DNA of 64,000 nt from Tretioscincus oriximinensis (GCA_022410635.1 JAJVDF010000002.1:2389167-2453166), one strand, 5' to 3'. Shown: positions 34,607 through 46,045, counted from the first letter of the stretch. The notes: generated by a model from the sequence alone, not told the origin. Program-made: numbers and translations.

Positions 34607-35221
34607 TGAAGGAAGATGTATTCATCACACCTTCATTCCTAAAATCATAGGTAACAGTGACTGCAAGTGTTTGCTCAGACTTGCTCTTCAGAGGAGGCCT
34701 TATGTAACGAAGTGCTCTTGTTCTGCTCTTGTTCTATAATGCTGACTTGTCTCTGTTTCCGGTGGAGGTGACATTGCGGTGGGCAAGTGGTGGAGATGCA
34801 CTCACTCTACTTATCTGTTTCAGAGCAAGGGGGTGCCATTTTTTGTAATGCTTCCGTGCAGGGTAGGAAAAAAACCATCCCATTGACCGAAGGTACCAGA
34901 AAATTTCTTGCACATGTTTTGAAGGCATCTGCTGCTACTCTGCCTCCATTTTTTGTGGCAACAGATGTCTTCCAAAGTGGACATATGGCCTTGAATCTAT
35001 ATCTGTGGCTGTGTTCACAAAGTAAAAAAAAGAGAGAATGCTTCTGGATTGGTTTAGAGAAGGTAATCAGAGGTGGTTTATGGATGGGATTGTTCAAGAC
35101 CCATCTGCCACTTCTGCTCCATGAGAATTTCATGCTAGAAAACATGGATTAGAGATGGGATGAGATTATGAGGGTAGTCATAAAATTCTGGCGAGTGGCC
35201 CCCTCCATCTCCCATAGCAAC
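34607..35221. other. Unassigned; open frames without support
   Basis: A 121-codon plus frame (34787-35152) and a 112-codon minus frame (34807-35145) overlap almost completely. Neither shows a domain or splice signals, so I call no gene. Confidence 0.45.
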
Positions 35222-35313
35222 TATATTGCTCAAAACAATTAAGGGAACACTTAGTGTTACACTGTTGTGTTAGTTATGTTAAAGTGTTCTCTTAATTGTT
35301 TTGAGCAGTATAT
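35222..35313. mobile_element. Intact Tc1-like palindromic MITE
   Basis: A 92-bp hairpin: 'tattgctcaaaacaattaag' at the left and 'cttaattgttttgagcagta' at the right, bounded by TA. Inner 'ggaacactta' and 'aaagtgttct' also pair. The ends resemble Tc1/mariner inverted repeats. This is the uninterrupted form of 17837-18123. Confidence 0.82.
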
Positions 35314-36912
35314 AAAACCACACCGGGATTGATGAAGCAGGTAAAGAACATTAATAAGAACTATGAAGTATGACAGTCAGTAAAGGGTTAACAGAAAGGA
35401 AAAGGAGAACGGACGATCCTGAAGGCTCGGGTGTGTACAAAGATGGAGGCNTGAAGGGTTCTATCAATACTCAAGCTTTTAGACACCCATAATTGCCAAC
35501 CCCGGCCTTCTAACTTTCATTGGTCATTCTCTGATCATGGCAAGTTCTCACCCAATCATGAATTACTTGATCTCATAATTATACAAGCTATTCCTATTAC
35601 AGATAGAGTCAGTCAATCGCTGAAATGATTGACTTTCAACTCCCAGAACCAAGTACTTTGTTAGCTTCCTTTGTTCATTCATCTCTTTGGTAGTTACTTC
35701 TCATCTTGTTGTAACCCCCATCAAACTGTAGAGTTTGTCTCCTGGCTAACTGCCAGGTTTGCTTTCCCAGGTTAGAGTCCTGCCTTCTGCCTTGTGTTCT
35801 GAACTATAAGTGTTCCTCAAATGTGCAGCTGACACCTAAGGATTCTAATAGTTCCTTCTCTCAATGCCATTGATCATTGGAAATTCAACATCCATGCTCT
35901 GTTTCTCACAGGGTCATATGTTATCCCCAATAGTGATTTTGAGACTTTTTAGCAATGCGTGAACAAAATCCTGTACCTCCCCCCCGACCTTCCTTCACCC
36001 CTGATTTATCTTTACTCTTCACCTTCTCCTTGTTGTTTTGAATTCAGAATTTGAATAACTTGGTTGTTGTTTTCCTATCTCATTCTTTTTCCTATAATTT
36101 TCATCATCCGTTTTCTGGTTTACCGTTTTAGGCACTACTATATACACCTTTTAAAACTCTTCATTCTTTGATTCCTCTTTCTTTTCTTGATATTTACCTA
36201 CCCAGACCATTGCCCAGTGAAAACTGTGTGCTTCTTTCCGCTAAATCTCTTCTGCCTTCTTTCTTTCTGTCTCTGTCATTTGTCATTCTGTTTCCATTTT
36301 ACCCTGGAATTAATCATCTGACAATTTCACATCTTTTCCTTGGAATTTGAAATGTCATTTGAAAATGACTCCGTTCCTCTTCCAAATCCTTAACTCCTTG
36401 ATCTCAGGAACTTTCTACATTAGCCTTCAGGCCTGGTCACACACTTCTTCAGTATGTTCTTAGAATGTCTTCAGATTTGAGAGCTCCCTTCAAAATCCAA
36501 TCTTTTTCCTCTGGACTAAACTCCATTATTCTGGATTTTCTTCAATAAGGATTTGAAATAATGAGATGTGGCCTGAGAAGGCTAAATTGAAAGCAGATTG
36601 AGGACGTGCATAGCAGAGTCGTGTGCATCCACATGTCCACTGCATTTAACTGAATAACACATGCTAATTACTGGTGTGTGATCCTGGCTTACGTTTGGTA
36701 TTGCAAGCCTATGACCAGTGTGCATAGTAGATTGTAATTCATATCAGAGGGCTCTTGGTCTAGAACACTCGGTATCAAGGTTTACCAGCAGACTGATTCA
36801 TTTCCAGCACTTTGGAGCCCTAACCATACTTCGTTATGTTCCAGATCAGCCGCAGCCCTCACTGTTCTAATACAATTGATCTGGCACAAGTTAATTTAAC
36901 ATGTTAATTTGT
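35314..36912. other. Unassigned, no gene seen
   Basis: Includes a T/C-rich patch near 36000-36330. The frame at 36168-36350 is low-complexity. Nothing else recognised. Confidence 0.4.
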
Positions 36913-36963
36913 TTTTGTTGTTAACTGCCCTGAGATCTTCGGGTATAGGGCGGTTTAGAAATG

Positions 36964-37002
<39 letters not shown>

Positions 37003-37003
37003 N

Positions 37004-37038
<35 letters not shown>

Positions 37039-37040
37039 AT
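36913..37040 (+). repeat. LINE 3' tail with (AAAT)n microsatellite
   Basis: 'ttaactgccctgagatcttc' and 'gggtatagggcggtttagaa' are followed by about 76 bp of (AAAT)n (36964-37039) containing one N. This is an L2-like LINE terminus with an expanded tail. Confidence 0.8.
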
Positions 37041-37296
37041 GGTCCCATCTTGTATTTCTCCTTCTTCCACTTATTTTTCTATTGTCAACGGTGGCAGTAG
37101 CAGTTGTTTTTTGTTAAAAATAAAATGCCTAGTTCTTATAAAATGATTATTATGATTAAAAATGCCCTAAAATTGATGCTAGGTACAGCAAATAATCCCA
37201 ATAGTTGCAGAAACCAATCAGGTTTGTTCTTTTATGTTCTCTACATCTTCAGAATCTGTACTTGTCTGAATAAGAAACGCAAAGATGGTTGAAGGC

Positions 37297-37492
37297 AGGC
37301 TGACCAGATGATCCCTTTTCGCGGGAGTTGAAAACCCGTTTTGGGGGTGCCTCCCGGTTTTTTCTGAGGAAAAAAAAATAAAAAAACAAATTTTTTTTGG
37401 AAAAAAAATCTCTTTTTGCAAAAAATTTCCTCAGAAAAAACTGGGAGGCACCCCAAAACTGGGTTTTCAANCCCCCNAAAAAAGGGGTCATC
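37297..37492. mobile_element. Family G MITE, right end missing
   Basis: Left terminus 'aggctgaccagatgatccc'. Arms 'aaaacccgttttgggggtgc' and 'ggcaccccaaaactggg' pair across an A/T-rich centre. The right terminus stops at 'ggggtcatc', where a LINE 3' end begins. Confidence 0.85.
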
Positions 37493-37834
37493 GAAGAACA
37501 TAAGAACATAAGAAGAGCCATCCTGGATCAGGCCACAGCCCANCGAGTCCAGCATTCTGTGTCACACAGAGGCTCACCAGATGCACCTGGNCAGTCCAAA
37601 CAGAGGAAAGCAAAATATGCTGCTCCTGTTCGTGACTCCCTGCAAATGGTATTTCAAGAGTCCTGCCTGTTGCNCCATCCCGGAGGCTACATCCAGACAA
37701 CTATCTTAGTATCCATTTATACCCTTAGTGTCCATAAACCTGTCTAGTCCTGTCTTGAAACTATCCAAGCTGTTAGCTACCACTACCTCTTCAGGAAGTA
37801 AATTCCACAGGCCGATGACCCTCTGGGTGAAGAA
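37493..37834 (-). mobile_element. CR1-like LINE 3' region, 5' truncated
   Basis: Begins with 'gaacataagaacataagaag', the complement of the (TTCTTATG)n terminus. It runs through the 3' untranslated region into codons of the reverse transcriptase C-terminus. Truncated at 37834. Directly adjacent to the broken family G MITE. Confidence 0.9.
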
Positions 37835-37975
37835 ACCAAGCGGGGGTCAAGCATAGGTAGCCTCAAAATGTTGGACTGCAAAAAAAATACCATCAGAATC
37901 AACAGCCAACTATGCTGGGTGTGTTGTATGCCAAGATTTTTATAGGTCTTTAATGTAGCTGAAAATTATTATCGT

Positions 37976-38034
37976 TATTGTTGTGAACTGCCTGAGATCA
38001 TTTATAAGGCAGTGTAAAAAAGTAAAATAAAATA
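37976..38034 (+). repeat. Short LINE tail remnant
   Basis: 'gtgaactgcctgagatcatt' and 'ataaggcagtgtaaaa' resemble the L2-like tail at 36913. Diverged. Confidence 0.4.
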
Positions 38035-38478
38035 TGTATCTCAAAACAGAAAGCAGCAGTAAAAAAGGATATAATTTTCATCGCTACTTTCTATTTTGAT
38101 ATTTGCAATCTCTCCAGACAAAGGCTCCCAAGTTGACAGCAGGAATATGCCAATTTATGATATAAAGAGTATGTTTGGGTAGACCACTGTAGACAGCAAA
38201 TCCATTTTTGGCAGAAGAAAGGGACGCATCTTTTCTTTTTTTTAAATGTTGCTGCTAGTATTTTAAAACTTGTTAATATTTAAGTAGAATATAAACAGAA
38301 GGAAAAAGTCTTCCAAGACAAAGCAGTCAGAAGATTTGCTTTAACCAGAAATCTTTTGTGAATGACATTTTGTGAACGAAGATGGTAGTTAGTTGTCCAT
38401 GTCTGTAGCAAGCTCACTGGTGGCTTTTGATGATTATGTGGAATAAGCAGGTCCGGTCGCACTGAATACAGGGAAGGT

Positions 38479-38668
38479 AGGCACAAATGCCTCAGCCGCT
38501 AGGGAGATGGTCTTTCATCTGAGAGTTCCAGTTTTGAGGCCCTGTGTTGGACATGGGAAGGGGTGAGTGCTTTCTACTAGCCTGCAGCTCTAGCCAGCTC
38601 AGCTATTCGAAAGAAATGTAAAATTTTTATTTGCATTTCAATTAGATAAATGAGTACCATCATTAACC
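38479..38668 (+). repeat. tRNA-derived SINE, subfamily A, 3' truncated
   Basis: Head 'ggcacaaatgcctcagccgc', degraded B box, then 'tagcctgcagctctagccag' and 'gataaatgagtaccatcatt', where it breaks off at the CpG-rich segment. Confidence 0.75.
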
Positions 38669-38932
38669 TTGTGGCGAGTTGGCGCGCTTCGCGAAGCCCC
38701 GCCTCCAGCATTGGAGCAGCTATGACATGCTCCGAGGTTCCTTCTAGGACCACGGAAAGCGCTGCTCGTTGCTCGGGCTGCAGCCGTCAGCTCTGACGGC
38801 TCCTTTACCTTTAAAATCCTGCATTTTTACATTACCTGATGCAGCATCGGGGAATGTAAAAAGCCGGGATTTTAGTCCCCCAAACCGGGATTGTCCCGCT
38901 TTCCCGGGACGTATGGCAACCCTAGGTGCAGA
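38669..38932. mobile_element. CpG-rich insert of unknown type
   Basis: This ~260-bp block has many CpGs in an otherwise CpG-poor window. It contains small palindromes ('gcgcttcgcgaagc', 'gccgtcagctctgacggc'). It ends 'cgggacgtatggcaacccta', which resembles the ends of known vertebrate DNA-transposon relics. No open frame supports a promoter or first exon. Confidence 0.45.
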
Positions 38933-39007
38933 AGTTATATTCTGCTTCTTGCACCATTATCATATTTATCTATTTAGTCCTCAAAACTAGTTCTGTGTGC
39001 GTTTTAG

Positions 39008-39301
39008 AAGGAGAAGAAGAAGAAGAACTGGGTTCTTATACCCTGCTTTTCTCACCTTTCAAAGGGACTCAAAGCGGTTTACAAGTGTATTTTTTGCCTG
39101 AAGGCTGACATTCTATCTTCCCCACCAGGCTCTGGTGGTTTCCATGNATCTACTTGCAATTCTTGCTTTCAAATAGCTGGGTTGGCTGGAGCTACAGGCT
39201 AGTGGAAGGTGCTCATCCCTGCCCACNTCGGACACAGGTCTTCGAAACCCCACTTCCCAGGTGAGAGACGGATTCCTTAGCGACTGAGGTATCCGTGCCT
39301 G
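39008..39301 (-). repeat. tRNA-derived SINE, subfamily C
   Basis: (TTC)n tail at the left, body with 'caccaggctctggtggtttc', B-box-like region near 39236-39251 and A-box-like region near 39280-39296. Very similar to the copy at 34302. Confidence 0.85.
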
Positions 39302-39667
39302 CAACCTTGCAGTTGGTACGTCCTCCATCTTCCCTGATTGGCAGCTAGGGCAGACCGCACTGAGTCACTGTGGTTGATATGGCAGACATCAAAGGATTTC
39401 ATGTGTGCCAGTGGCACAAGGCAGAAAAAAAATTGTTCTGTTTGTTTTTTCATCCTATAGCATAATAACATGTAGGCAAAGATTCTNCATCCTAGAAATA
39501 TTTCCTGCCCAGTGCAGCTGGTAATAAAATCATTCCAGTGGATATGCAGGACAGTATGGAGGCAGCCCTGATGAAAATGCTCGTGGACTCATAAGTGATG
39601 GCACTATGCAAAGCATGGCTCAGACCCATACAGGAGACTTCAGCACGGTACTTCAGCACTATCCACA
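39302..39667. other. Unassigned, no gene seen
   Basis: Nothing recognised. Confidence 0.4.
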
Positions 39668-39681
39668 CTGATCTTTGTACT

Positions 39682-39873
39682 CAATTTCAGAGAAATAGCC
39701 GTGTTAGTCTAGCAGAAAGTCCAGCAAAGGAGCTAGCAGCGCTTTGAGACTAACTTGAGAAAAGGGCTTGGCAGAAGCTTTCGTAGGCAGCATCTGAAGA
39801 AGTAGACCTGTCTACGAAAGCTTATGCCAACCACTTTTCTCAAGTTAGTCTCAAAGTGCTGCTAGCTCCTTTG
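39682..39873. mobile_element. Family V MITE flanked by 14-bp direct repeats
   Basis: The 192-bp copy has left terminus 'agagaaatagccgtgttagt', arms 'gcactttgagactaac'-like that fold back, and a right end stopping at 'ctagctcctttg'. The sequence ctgatctttgtact lies at 39668-39681 and 39874-39887. Confidence 0.88.
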
Positions 39874-39887
39874 CTGATCTTTGTACT

Positions 39888-41097
39888 GTTATTCCAAACT
39901 CTTTTATATAGCATACCAAATGCACAGTGTGCCTTTCCTAGCCTGTTATTGATCGCTTTGCTAATGTTGGCATCTGAGATGATAAATCGAGTGGGCCTTG
40001 GTGTGTGGTCAGGCCCTGGGTGAGTGGTGGTGGCCAACATATATTCAATGTTTCATACTCATCCCCTTCCTCTTGCTCTATCTCCTGGGTGCGTTTATTC
40101 CCTTGTATGCATTGCAGTCAGAATCTGAGCACATACCTGTTTTGGAAAACACTGAAGCACATTCTGATGCCACAAAACAAATGTCCTTTTGCAAACATGA
40201 TTGGCAAAACATGTGCACAAGCAATCACAGGAGGTAAATGTGATTTGCCAGTCGTCTGTCATTTGGTGCAAATGTTCTNATTTGCTGACTGAGCTGGTTG
40301 TGTGTTGTTGTTATTCACGCCGGTATCATAGTTGGAAGGGAGCCATTTTATACTGTTTGGCATTTATACCCGTGGATCCTGCTGTGGCTGTGTATTTCTG
40401 CTGGTTCCAACAATGTGGGAATGAGGTATGGTATTGTGGGAAATTCAATCCTTTAATAGAATCCAGATTCAGCAGAAAAAGTTCCCTCTCTTTCCCTAGA
40501 AAGGGACTCCCTATACTTCAGGGTATGCATCACCCAATGTGGAAGCAACATAAAATCCAGTGAGGGACCTCTGGTTGCCAACAGATGTATGCTAGAAAGA
40601 TTGGGGGGAAGCACTGTGTCCGTCTTACTAGAGCTTGGGGGAGAGGAAATACCAGAATGAAAACCCGACTTTGAGTTCTGTTTCCAATTTAGTAGTTTGT
40701 TTATGCATTCTTGCAAAAACATTTTTGATCTAAAGTAAATGCTGTCAGGAAACATGGATAGTTGGCAAGTATATTGTTACTCAGTGCCGCCGCCTTCTGC
40801 CTGCAATATATTTTTGAGCTAACAGTGTTCAAGCAAAAATGTTTGTTTTACCTTCTCTGTGTCTGTCTGTCTCTCGAATCTGTAAGATGCCACTTCCATT
40901 TAAACAACATTAATGCGATGCTACGTTATATGATTATAGCAGCAAAAGACATTTATGTTCAGAGATGGAAAAAAGAATGAACTCCCACAGCAAAGAACTG
41001 GGTGATTAAATTGATGAATTTAGTTGGACAAGTTAATTCTTTTGATAAGAGATAAAACATTGGATAAGTTTGTTATGAACTGGAGACCTTTTACAGA
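39888..41097. other. Unassigned; no gene supported
   Basis: Frames of 95-120 codons near 40005-40563 overlap in several phases and contain an N. No domains or splice context. Confidence 0.4.
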
Positions 41098-41513
41098 ACG
41101 AAACCTCTTTATAAAGAACACCATTATAATAAAATTCTCAGTGTAACAAACAATTTAGAAAATCCCGGCAGAACAGCACTGAGAGCAATGAAAAAATCCC
41201 CCCACTATAACAAACCTCTTTGTAACAAATCCTTCAGTATAACAAACTGATTTTTGTGCCCCTACCTATTCTGTAAAACCTTGTTATAAAAAACTGATGT
41301 GCAAGAGGGGCATTTAAATGATTCAAAATAGACTAAGATTTTTAAAGTGACAGCAAAGATTTTCAAACCACCAATGAATGGCAGGATTAAATCCTCAGAA
41401 GCTGAATGGATGACTGGGACAATGATTGGGTCCTGTGTAAAAGTAAAGACATTTATCCTGGTGAGATGGAAGGTAGTAAGGGAAAGCCATTGGCAAGAAA
41501 AGGCAGCAAGGAC
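41098..41513 (-). mobile_element. Pogo/Tigger-like non-autonomous element, partial
   Basis: Starts 'acgaaacctctttataaaga'. The body ('atcccggcagaacagcactg', 'gaatggcaggattaaatcct', 'attggcaagaaaaggc') is the reverse complement of 43535-43947. The 'cctcnttataangaa' terminus resembles pogo/Tigger ends, so the class is tentative. Confidence 0.65.
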
Positions 41514-41985
41514 TTAAGAATCATTGATATGGAGGGATCAGATCAACTCACAGAGAGATGGAATTAAATAATGGGCCAAACCAATAAAAGAGATGGAGCA
41601 GAAAGAAAGAACGAATTAACTGTAGAGAGCAAGAATCATCATAACTTAGAAGAATATGGTTTTATGGGTCTTTTTCTTTTTTGAAAACAAATTTAAAAAC
41701 TGTATTAAAAATATCTATCTATCCGTGCGTCCATCTCTCTCTTTCTCTCTCTCTATCACCCCCATGAGAATGCAGCCCTTGAAGACAGGAAAAGTTGGTT
41801 CTCCAATGCTTACAATTTCATAGCCCTGAAGGCACCTCACCTAATCAAGGTAGGTTGCTTGGCTTGGATGCAAAGATAAGTTACAGCAGAAGGTACGTTT
41901 GAACTGTGTGTTTGGCCATTGTTTGGAAGGCATGGAGCACTTATTCTGGAAGAGACAATTTCAAAAAGCCCTGATTTATTGCACT
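41514..41985. other. Unassigned, with a short CT microsatellite
   Basis: Imperfect (CT)n at about 41730-41755. Otherwise nothing recognised. Confidence 0.4.
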
Positions 41986-42262
41986 CACTGGTAAGGATTG
42001 AAGCCCAGAGATGGTTTTGAGAAATGTGAGCAGCATCTACTGGCCTCAGCTTCAGCCAATTTAGCTGTCTGAAAGAAAGTAGATTTGCAATCTACATTTC
42101 AAGTAGAATAATGAGTACCACCGCCAATCTGGTGGGGAAGATAGAATAGATGTAAGCCTTCAGGTGAAAATGAACCTCATAAACTACTCTGAGTCCCTTT
42201 GGGCGAGAAATGCAGGATATAAAAAGCAGGCTTTTCTTCTTCTTTCCCTTCTCCTTCTCTAT
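41986..42262 (+). repeat. tRNA-derived SINE, subfamily B
   Basis: Degraded tRNA head near 'ctggtaaggattgaagccc', body 'tttgcaatctacatttcaag' and 'tctggtggggaagatagaa', tail 'ttttcttcttctttc'. Close to the copy at 14085. Confidence 0.78.
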
Positions 42263-43187
42263 CATTATGTAGCTAGCGGCTCGGATTAAGTCTTTCCTCT
42301 TTAGACATATTTTTAAATAAACTATTCACCCCTTTGTATGCTATTGCTGCAACTAAATAAGTACTTGGCTTTTGGCTGCGCACATTTTGCTGCATTGTGT
42401 GCTAAGTAATCCTGTTGGGGCTGACACCCAAACAATCATACACAACTTCCAGCACAATTATGAAAATTGCAGCGTCCCATCGTGTGCATCCCAGTGAAGC
42501 TTATTTTGAATGGTTGCTGCTAACAGATAAAAGTGTTTTTCCTCTTTCGGCACAGCTTGAAAATCAAGACACACCAACCAAACACCTTTTTGATGTTTAT
42601 AATGGGACAGGACAGGACAGGACAGTGCAGAGTAAATAAACACAGCTAAAGAACACAGCAGGGGTGCTTTTTGTAAAATTGGGTGTTCGCCAGATGTCCT
42701 GAGAGAGGTAGTTCCTTGGGATAAAAGGAGAGGAGGCATTATCAACATGCTCAGATGCTCCTCTGCAGACTCCAAAGGTACGAGAGGCAGCTGTTCATCG
42801 TAATGAATAGAAGCTACGCAGCGGTAGCGCTTGGTAGATTACTATCCTGGCATGCAGAAATACAAAGAAGTTTACTCATAATAAGATAGTTTCAACCAAT
42901 TAAGTTACAGGACATTCTTTTGGGTACTTCAGCCAGATATTGTTTGAGTCAATTTCCTAGAAAACTGTGAGCAGAACAGGACATAAAGTCTTAGTAGAAC
43001 TTCTTAGAAGACAATGAACACTCCCAGGCTGAGCTAGAAAAAACGATGCTAGTGAAGAAGGGTAGAGCCAGTGAAACAAAAGGTACGTTCTGTAAGGGGA
43101 GAGAGGGAGAAGCAAGCTCCATAATGGATATTCTTCTGATCATTTTTCTCTCGTAAATGATTCAGCCATGGTGAACATAAGAATATG
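42263..43187. other. Unassigned, no gene seen
   Basis: Contains a short (GACAG)n at 42604-42623. The overlapping frames at 42415-42775 have no domain support. Confidence 0.4.
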
Positions 43188-43947
43188 GCGAAACCTCATT
43201 ATAATGAACTCCAAAGGGCCAGAAAAATGCGTATGTTATAATGAAACTTTGTTATATTGAAAGCATAGCAAAAAAAACTACTTCAATAAGTTATCACAGT
43301 AACGCACTTGTAAACACCCCAAACTACTGCAAAAACGATTTTAAGACCCTGAGCCTTATTCNGAGCTGTATCTCAGGACACAGCTTGGCCATGCCAGTGT
43401 AGACTATGGCAGGCCCCATATACTATCTTGTGAATGTCAGGCTCCCAATCCAAGAGACACCCCAGAATGAGGCTCATCGGGGACAGTCTTGATTCATTCA
43501 GTCTTCACACACTTGAAGACATGAAAAACCATTACAAAAATGACTTGCCGCCTTTTCTTGCCAATGGCTTCCCCTTGCTCCCTTCCATCTCGCCAGGATA
43601 AACATCTTTACTTTTACACAAGACCCAATCCTTGTCCCAATCATGCATCAGATTCTGAGGATTTAATCCTGCCATTCATTGGTGATTTAAAAATCTTTGC
43701 TGTCGCTTTAAATTTTTTAGTCTGTATTGAATGCCCCTGTTGCACTTCAGTTTNTTATAATAAGGTCTTGCAGAATAAGCAGGGGCAGAGAAATCAGTTT
43801 GTCATACTGAAGGTCTTGTTACAAAGAGGTTTGTTATAGCGGGGGCATTTTTACATTGCTCCCAATGGTGTTCTGCCGGGACTTTCTAATTTGTTTGTTA
43901 CATTGAGACTCTTGTTATAACAGTGTCCTTTATAATGAGATTTTACC
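43188..43947 (+). mobile_element. Pogo/Tigger-like non-autonomous element with nested P MITE
   Basis: Left end 'gcgaaacctcattataatga' and right end 'tttataatgagattttacc' are inverted repeats of about 20 bp. Body matches 41098-41513 in opposite orientation. A family P MITE sits inside. The 99-codon frame at 43540 lies in this repeat and is not a host gene. Confidence 0.72.
43347..43487. mobile_element. Family P MITE nested in Tigger-like element
   Basis: 'ccctgagccttatt' to 'gaatgaggctcatcggggac', with the shared central 'gtagactatggcaggcccc'. It interrupts the left part of the surrounding element. Confidence 0.75.
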
Positions 43948-44019
43948 TTTTGGACTGAGTCACAGCATGTTTAATCCAACAGAAGACAAAGGCAAAATCT
44001 TTACCTGCAGTGAGGTTTT

Positions 44020-44195
44020 TTTTACACCCCACCTTTCTCTACCCAAGTGGCTTACATAACCACCTGTTCTTTCCTTCANAGCAGATACCTTGTGAAGTCG
44101 GTGGGGCTGAGAGAGTTCTGGAGAACTGTGTCTAACCCTAGGTCACCCAGCTGGCTTTTGTGGGGAAGGGCAGAATCAAGATTAAGGATGCAACA
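44020..44195 (-). repeat. Sauria-type tRNA SINE, decayed
   Basis: 'acaccccacctttctctacc' (3' body), 'gtgaagtcggtggggctgag', 'gtcacccagctggctttt'. The tRNA head is lost at an (TTTA)-rich junction. Confidence 0.75.
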
Positions 44196-44202
44196 CTCTT
44201 AT

Positions 44203-44465
44203 TTATTTCTATTTTATTTATTTATACTTATATCTCGCCCTATACGTGAAGGTCTCAGGGTGGTCAACAATAAAAGCAAAAATACAAAATTTGAAACAAT
44301 ATCAAAAGGTGGAGGGAAAAAGCCATTTGTTCAACCAAAGGCCAAGTTCGAAAGGTGCGTCTTCAAAAAAATTCTGAAAGAATACAGTGATGGTGATTGA
44401 CATGTGTCGAGTGGGAGACTATTTCATAGCCTGGGGACAACCACAAGAAGGCTCTGCCCTGAGTT
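44203..44465 (-). mobile_element. L2-like LINE 3' end
   Basis: (TTTA)n at the left, then 'tatctcgccctatacgtgaa' and 'ggtctcagggtggtcaacaa'. Beyond that the text keeps LINE-like character ('gtgggagactatttcatagc'). Confidence 0.65.
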
Positions 44466-45175
44466 CCCACTCTTAGGCTTCCTCCAGACATCACTTCTTT
44501 AACATGCAATTTAACCTGGTTAAAATACATCCAGAAATTGAAATCAATATTTTGTGCTTTAACATTTGCTGCAGCAGTATAGAGAGGAGAATATTCCATA
44601 ACCTTTATATGCAAGAGGACATCACTGGTAGATCTTAGGGAACAGGCAGGTCTCTATAGGAGTAGATGTTCCTTTACGATAATTGTGACTGTTCAACAAG
44701 TATTGTTCCCCCACTCCTGAATTGACATCATGGGTTCTTACTGACATCATCAAAACTGATTAGTAACACAATATCCTGGCATTATCCAGTCCATTACAGG
44801 ATCCTTGCAATGACTAGTNCAGTACTGCTTGTGCATCTAGTGGCTTTACTTGGCCTAAGAGTCATTGTCACAGAGTCCAATCTGACATCATCTCATCATC
44901 CTAAGGCCTCTGGCTGATTTCTACTTAGCTTTGCTGGAGGAAAGATTATCAGCTTTAATTGCAAAGAAGTCCCTTGGCAGAGAAATGATGACATAGAAAA
45001 GTTAATGTTCTCCTAGCTAAACATTTTATTGGACATACATTTTGCAAGTGCAGCTCAGTTATTGAGGGGCCGTGGAATCCTTTTCACTAGTCTTAAGGCT
45101 TCACTTGGGGCAGAAGCAATTTATTTCCTGATTTTGATTTTTGNGAGAGAAAAACGTTGTAAAACTGATATATGG
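44466..45175. other. Unassigned, no gene seen
   Basis: Nothing recognised. Confidence 0.4.
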
Positions 45176-45604
45176 CTGAGTTCTCATAAAGGGAAAAAAC
45201 AGGATCCAAAGCTGTTTGGATCTGAACTGGCTGGCTGTGTTTTCCGTATAATCCCAGTGGAAAACGCATTGGCCATGCTCAGTCCACTAGCAAGGCGTTT
45301 TCTGAGCAGAGTTCTCTCAGAAAACCATCACAGGTGCAGCTTAATGCAATTTGTGTCAAGTGCACTCTGGCGACGAGTTTTCCCTCACCTTTTTTCCTGT
45401 AGCTGATCTGAATTCTGCGATCATCTGATCTCACTTATCTGATTGGCTACAGGAAAAATGGCAGTAGCCTGCCTTTCCCCTCACCACATTTTCAGCTGTG
45501 TGCGGGCACTAAAACAGGACTGGAGAGGGCAGAAAACAGTGAAGGGAACCCCTATTCCACTTCGCTTCTTTCTGCCCTGTTTTTCCCCCTTCATGAGAAC
45601 TCGG
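45176..45604. mobile_element. MITE-like element with ~25-bp inverted ends
   Basis: Starts 'ctgagttctcataaagggaa' and ends 'cccttcatgagaactcgg'. It contains a hairpin 'ttttctgagcagagttctct'. Related text is at 54195-54260 and 58160-58230. Flanks 'atatatgg' and 'ctatgtgg' could be a decayed 8-bp target duplication. Interior frames (45029-45676) are not assigned. Confidence 0.6.
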
Positions 45605-46045
45605 CCTATGTGGTTATTTCTGGTGCTCACTGAAACTTTGAACAGAATTGTCTCCACATGCTACATACTTTTTTAAAGAAAAGAGATGTATAACACAACA
45701 TCTACTGGCTTTATCAGCTTAGATCTCTCTGTTTCCACAATTAGATGAAGAACAATCCATCATTGCCTATAAATCATTATTGGAATGAGTCATATGCTGG
45801 TGGGGTTAGAGAACAGGATGGTGTATGGGCAACACTGACTGGTCAACAACCTGCCTGATTTTCCAGGGCCTTCATTGGTCAAAGGCTGTTAGCATTTGTT
45901 CCTATACCGTTACGCTTCCCTCTGTGTGGCTGAAAGAAAGAGTCACTTTTCATGTTATTATTTTCTATATGAGGATGACACATCCCTCAGCTTCAGGATG
46001 CATTAAATACATACAGAAGTAAATGTCTAGCATTCCTAACTCCAT

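Noticed and set aside
34787..35152. Overlapping 121- and 112-codon frames on both strands
   Set aside because: They shadow each other almost completely; no motif supports either.
35222..35313. Possible microRNA precursor hairpin
   Set aside because: The hairpin has TA-bounded ends like Tc1/mariner inverted repeats and a second, interrupted relative at 17837; a MITE explains it better.
43540..43839. 99-codon frame as a gene
   Set aside because: It sits inside a Tigger-like repeat whose inverse copy is at 41098, and it is not a recognisable transposase.
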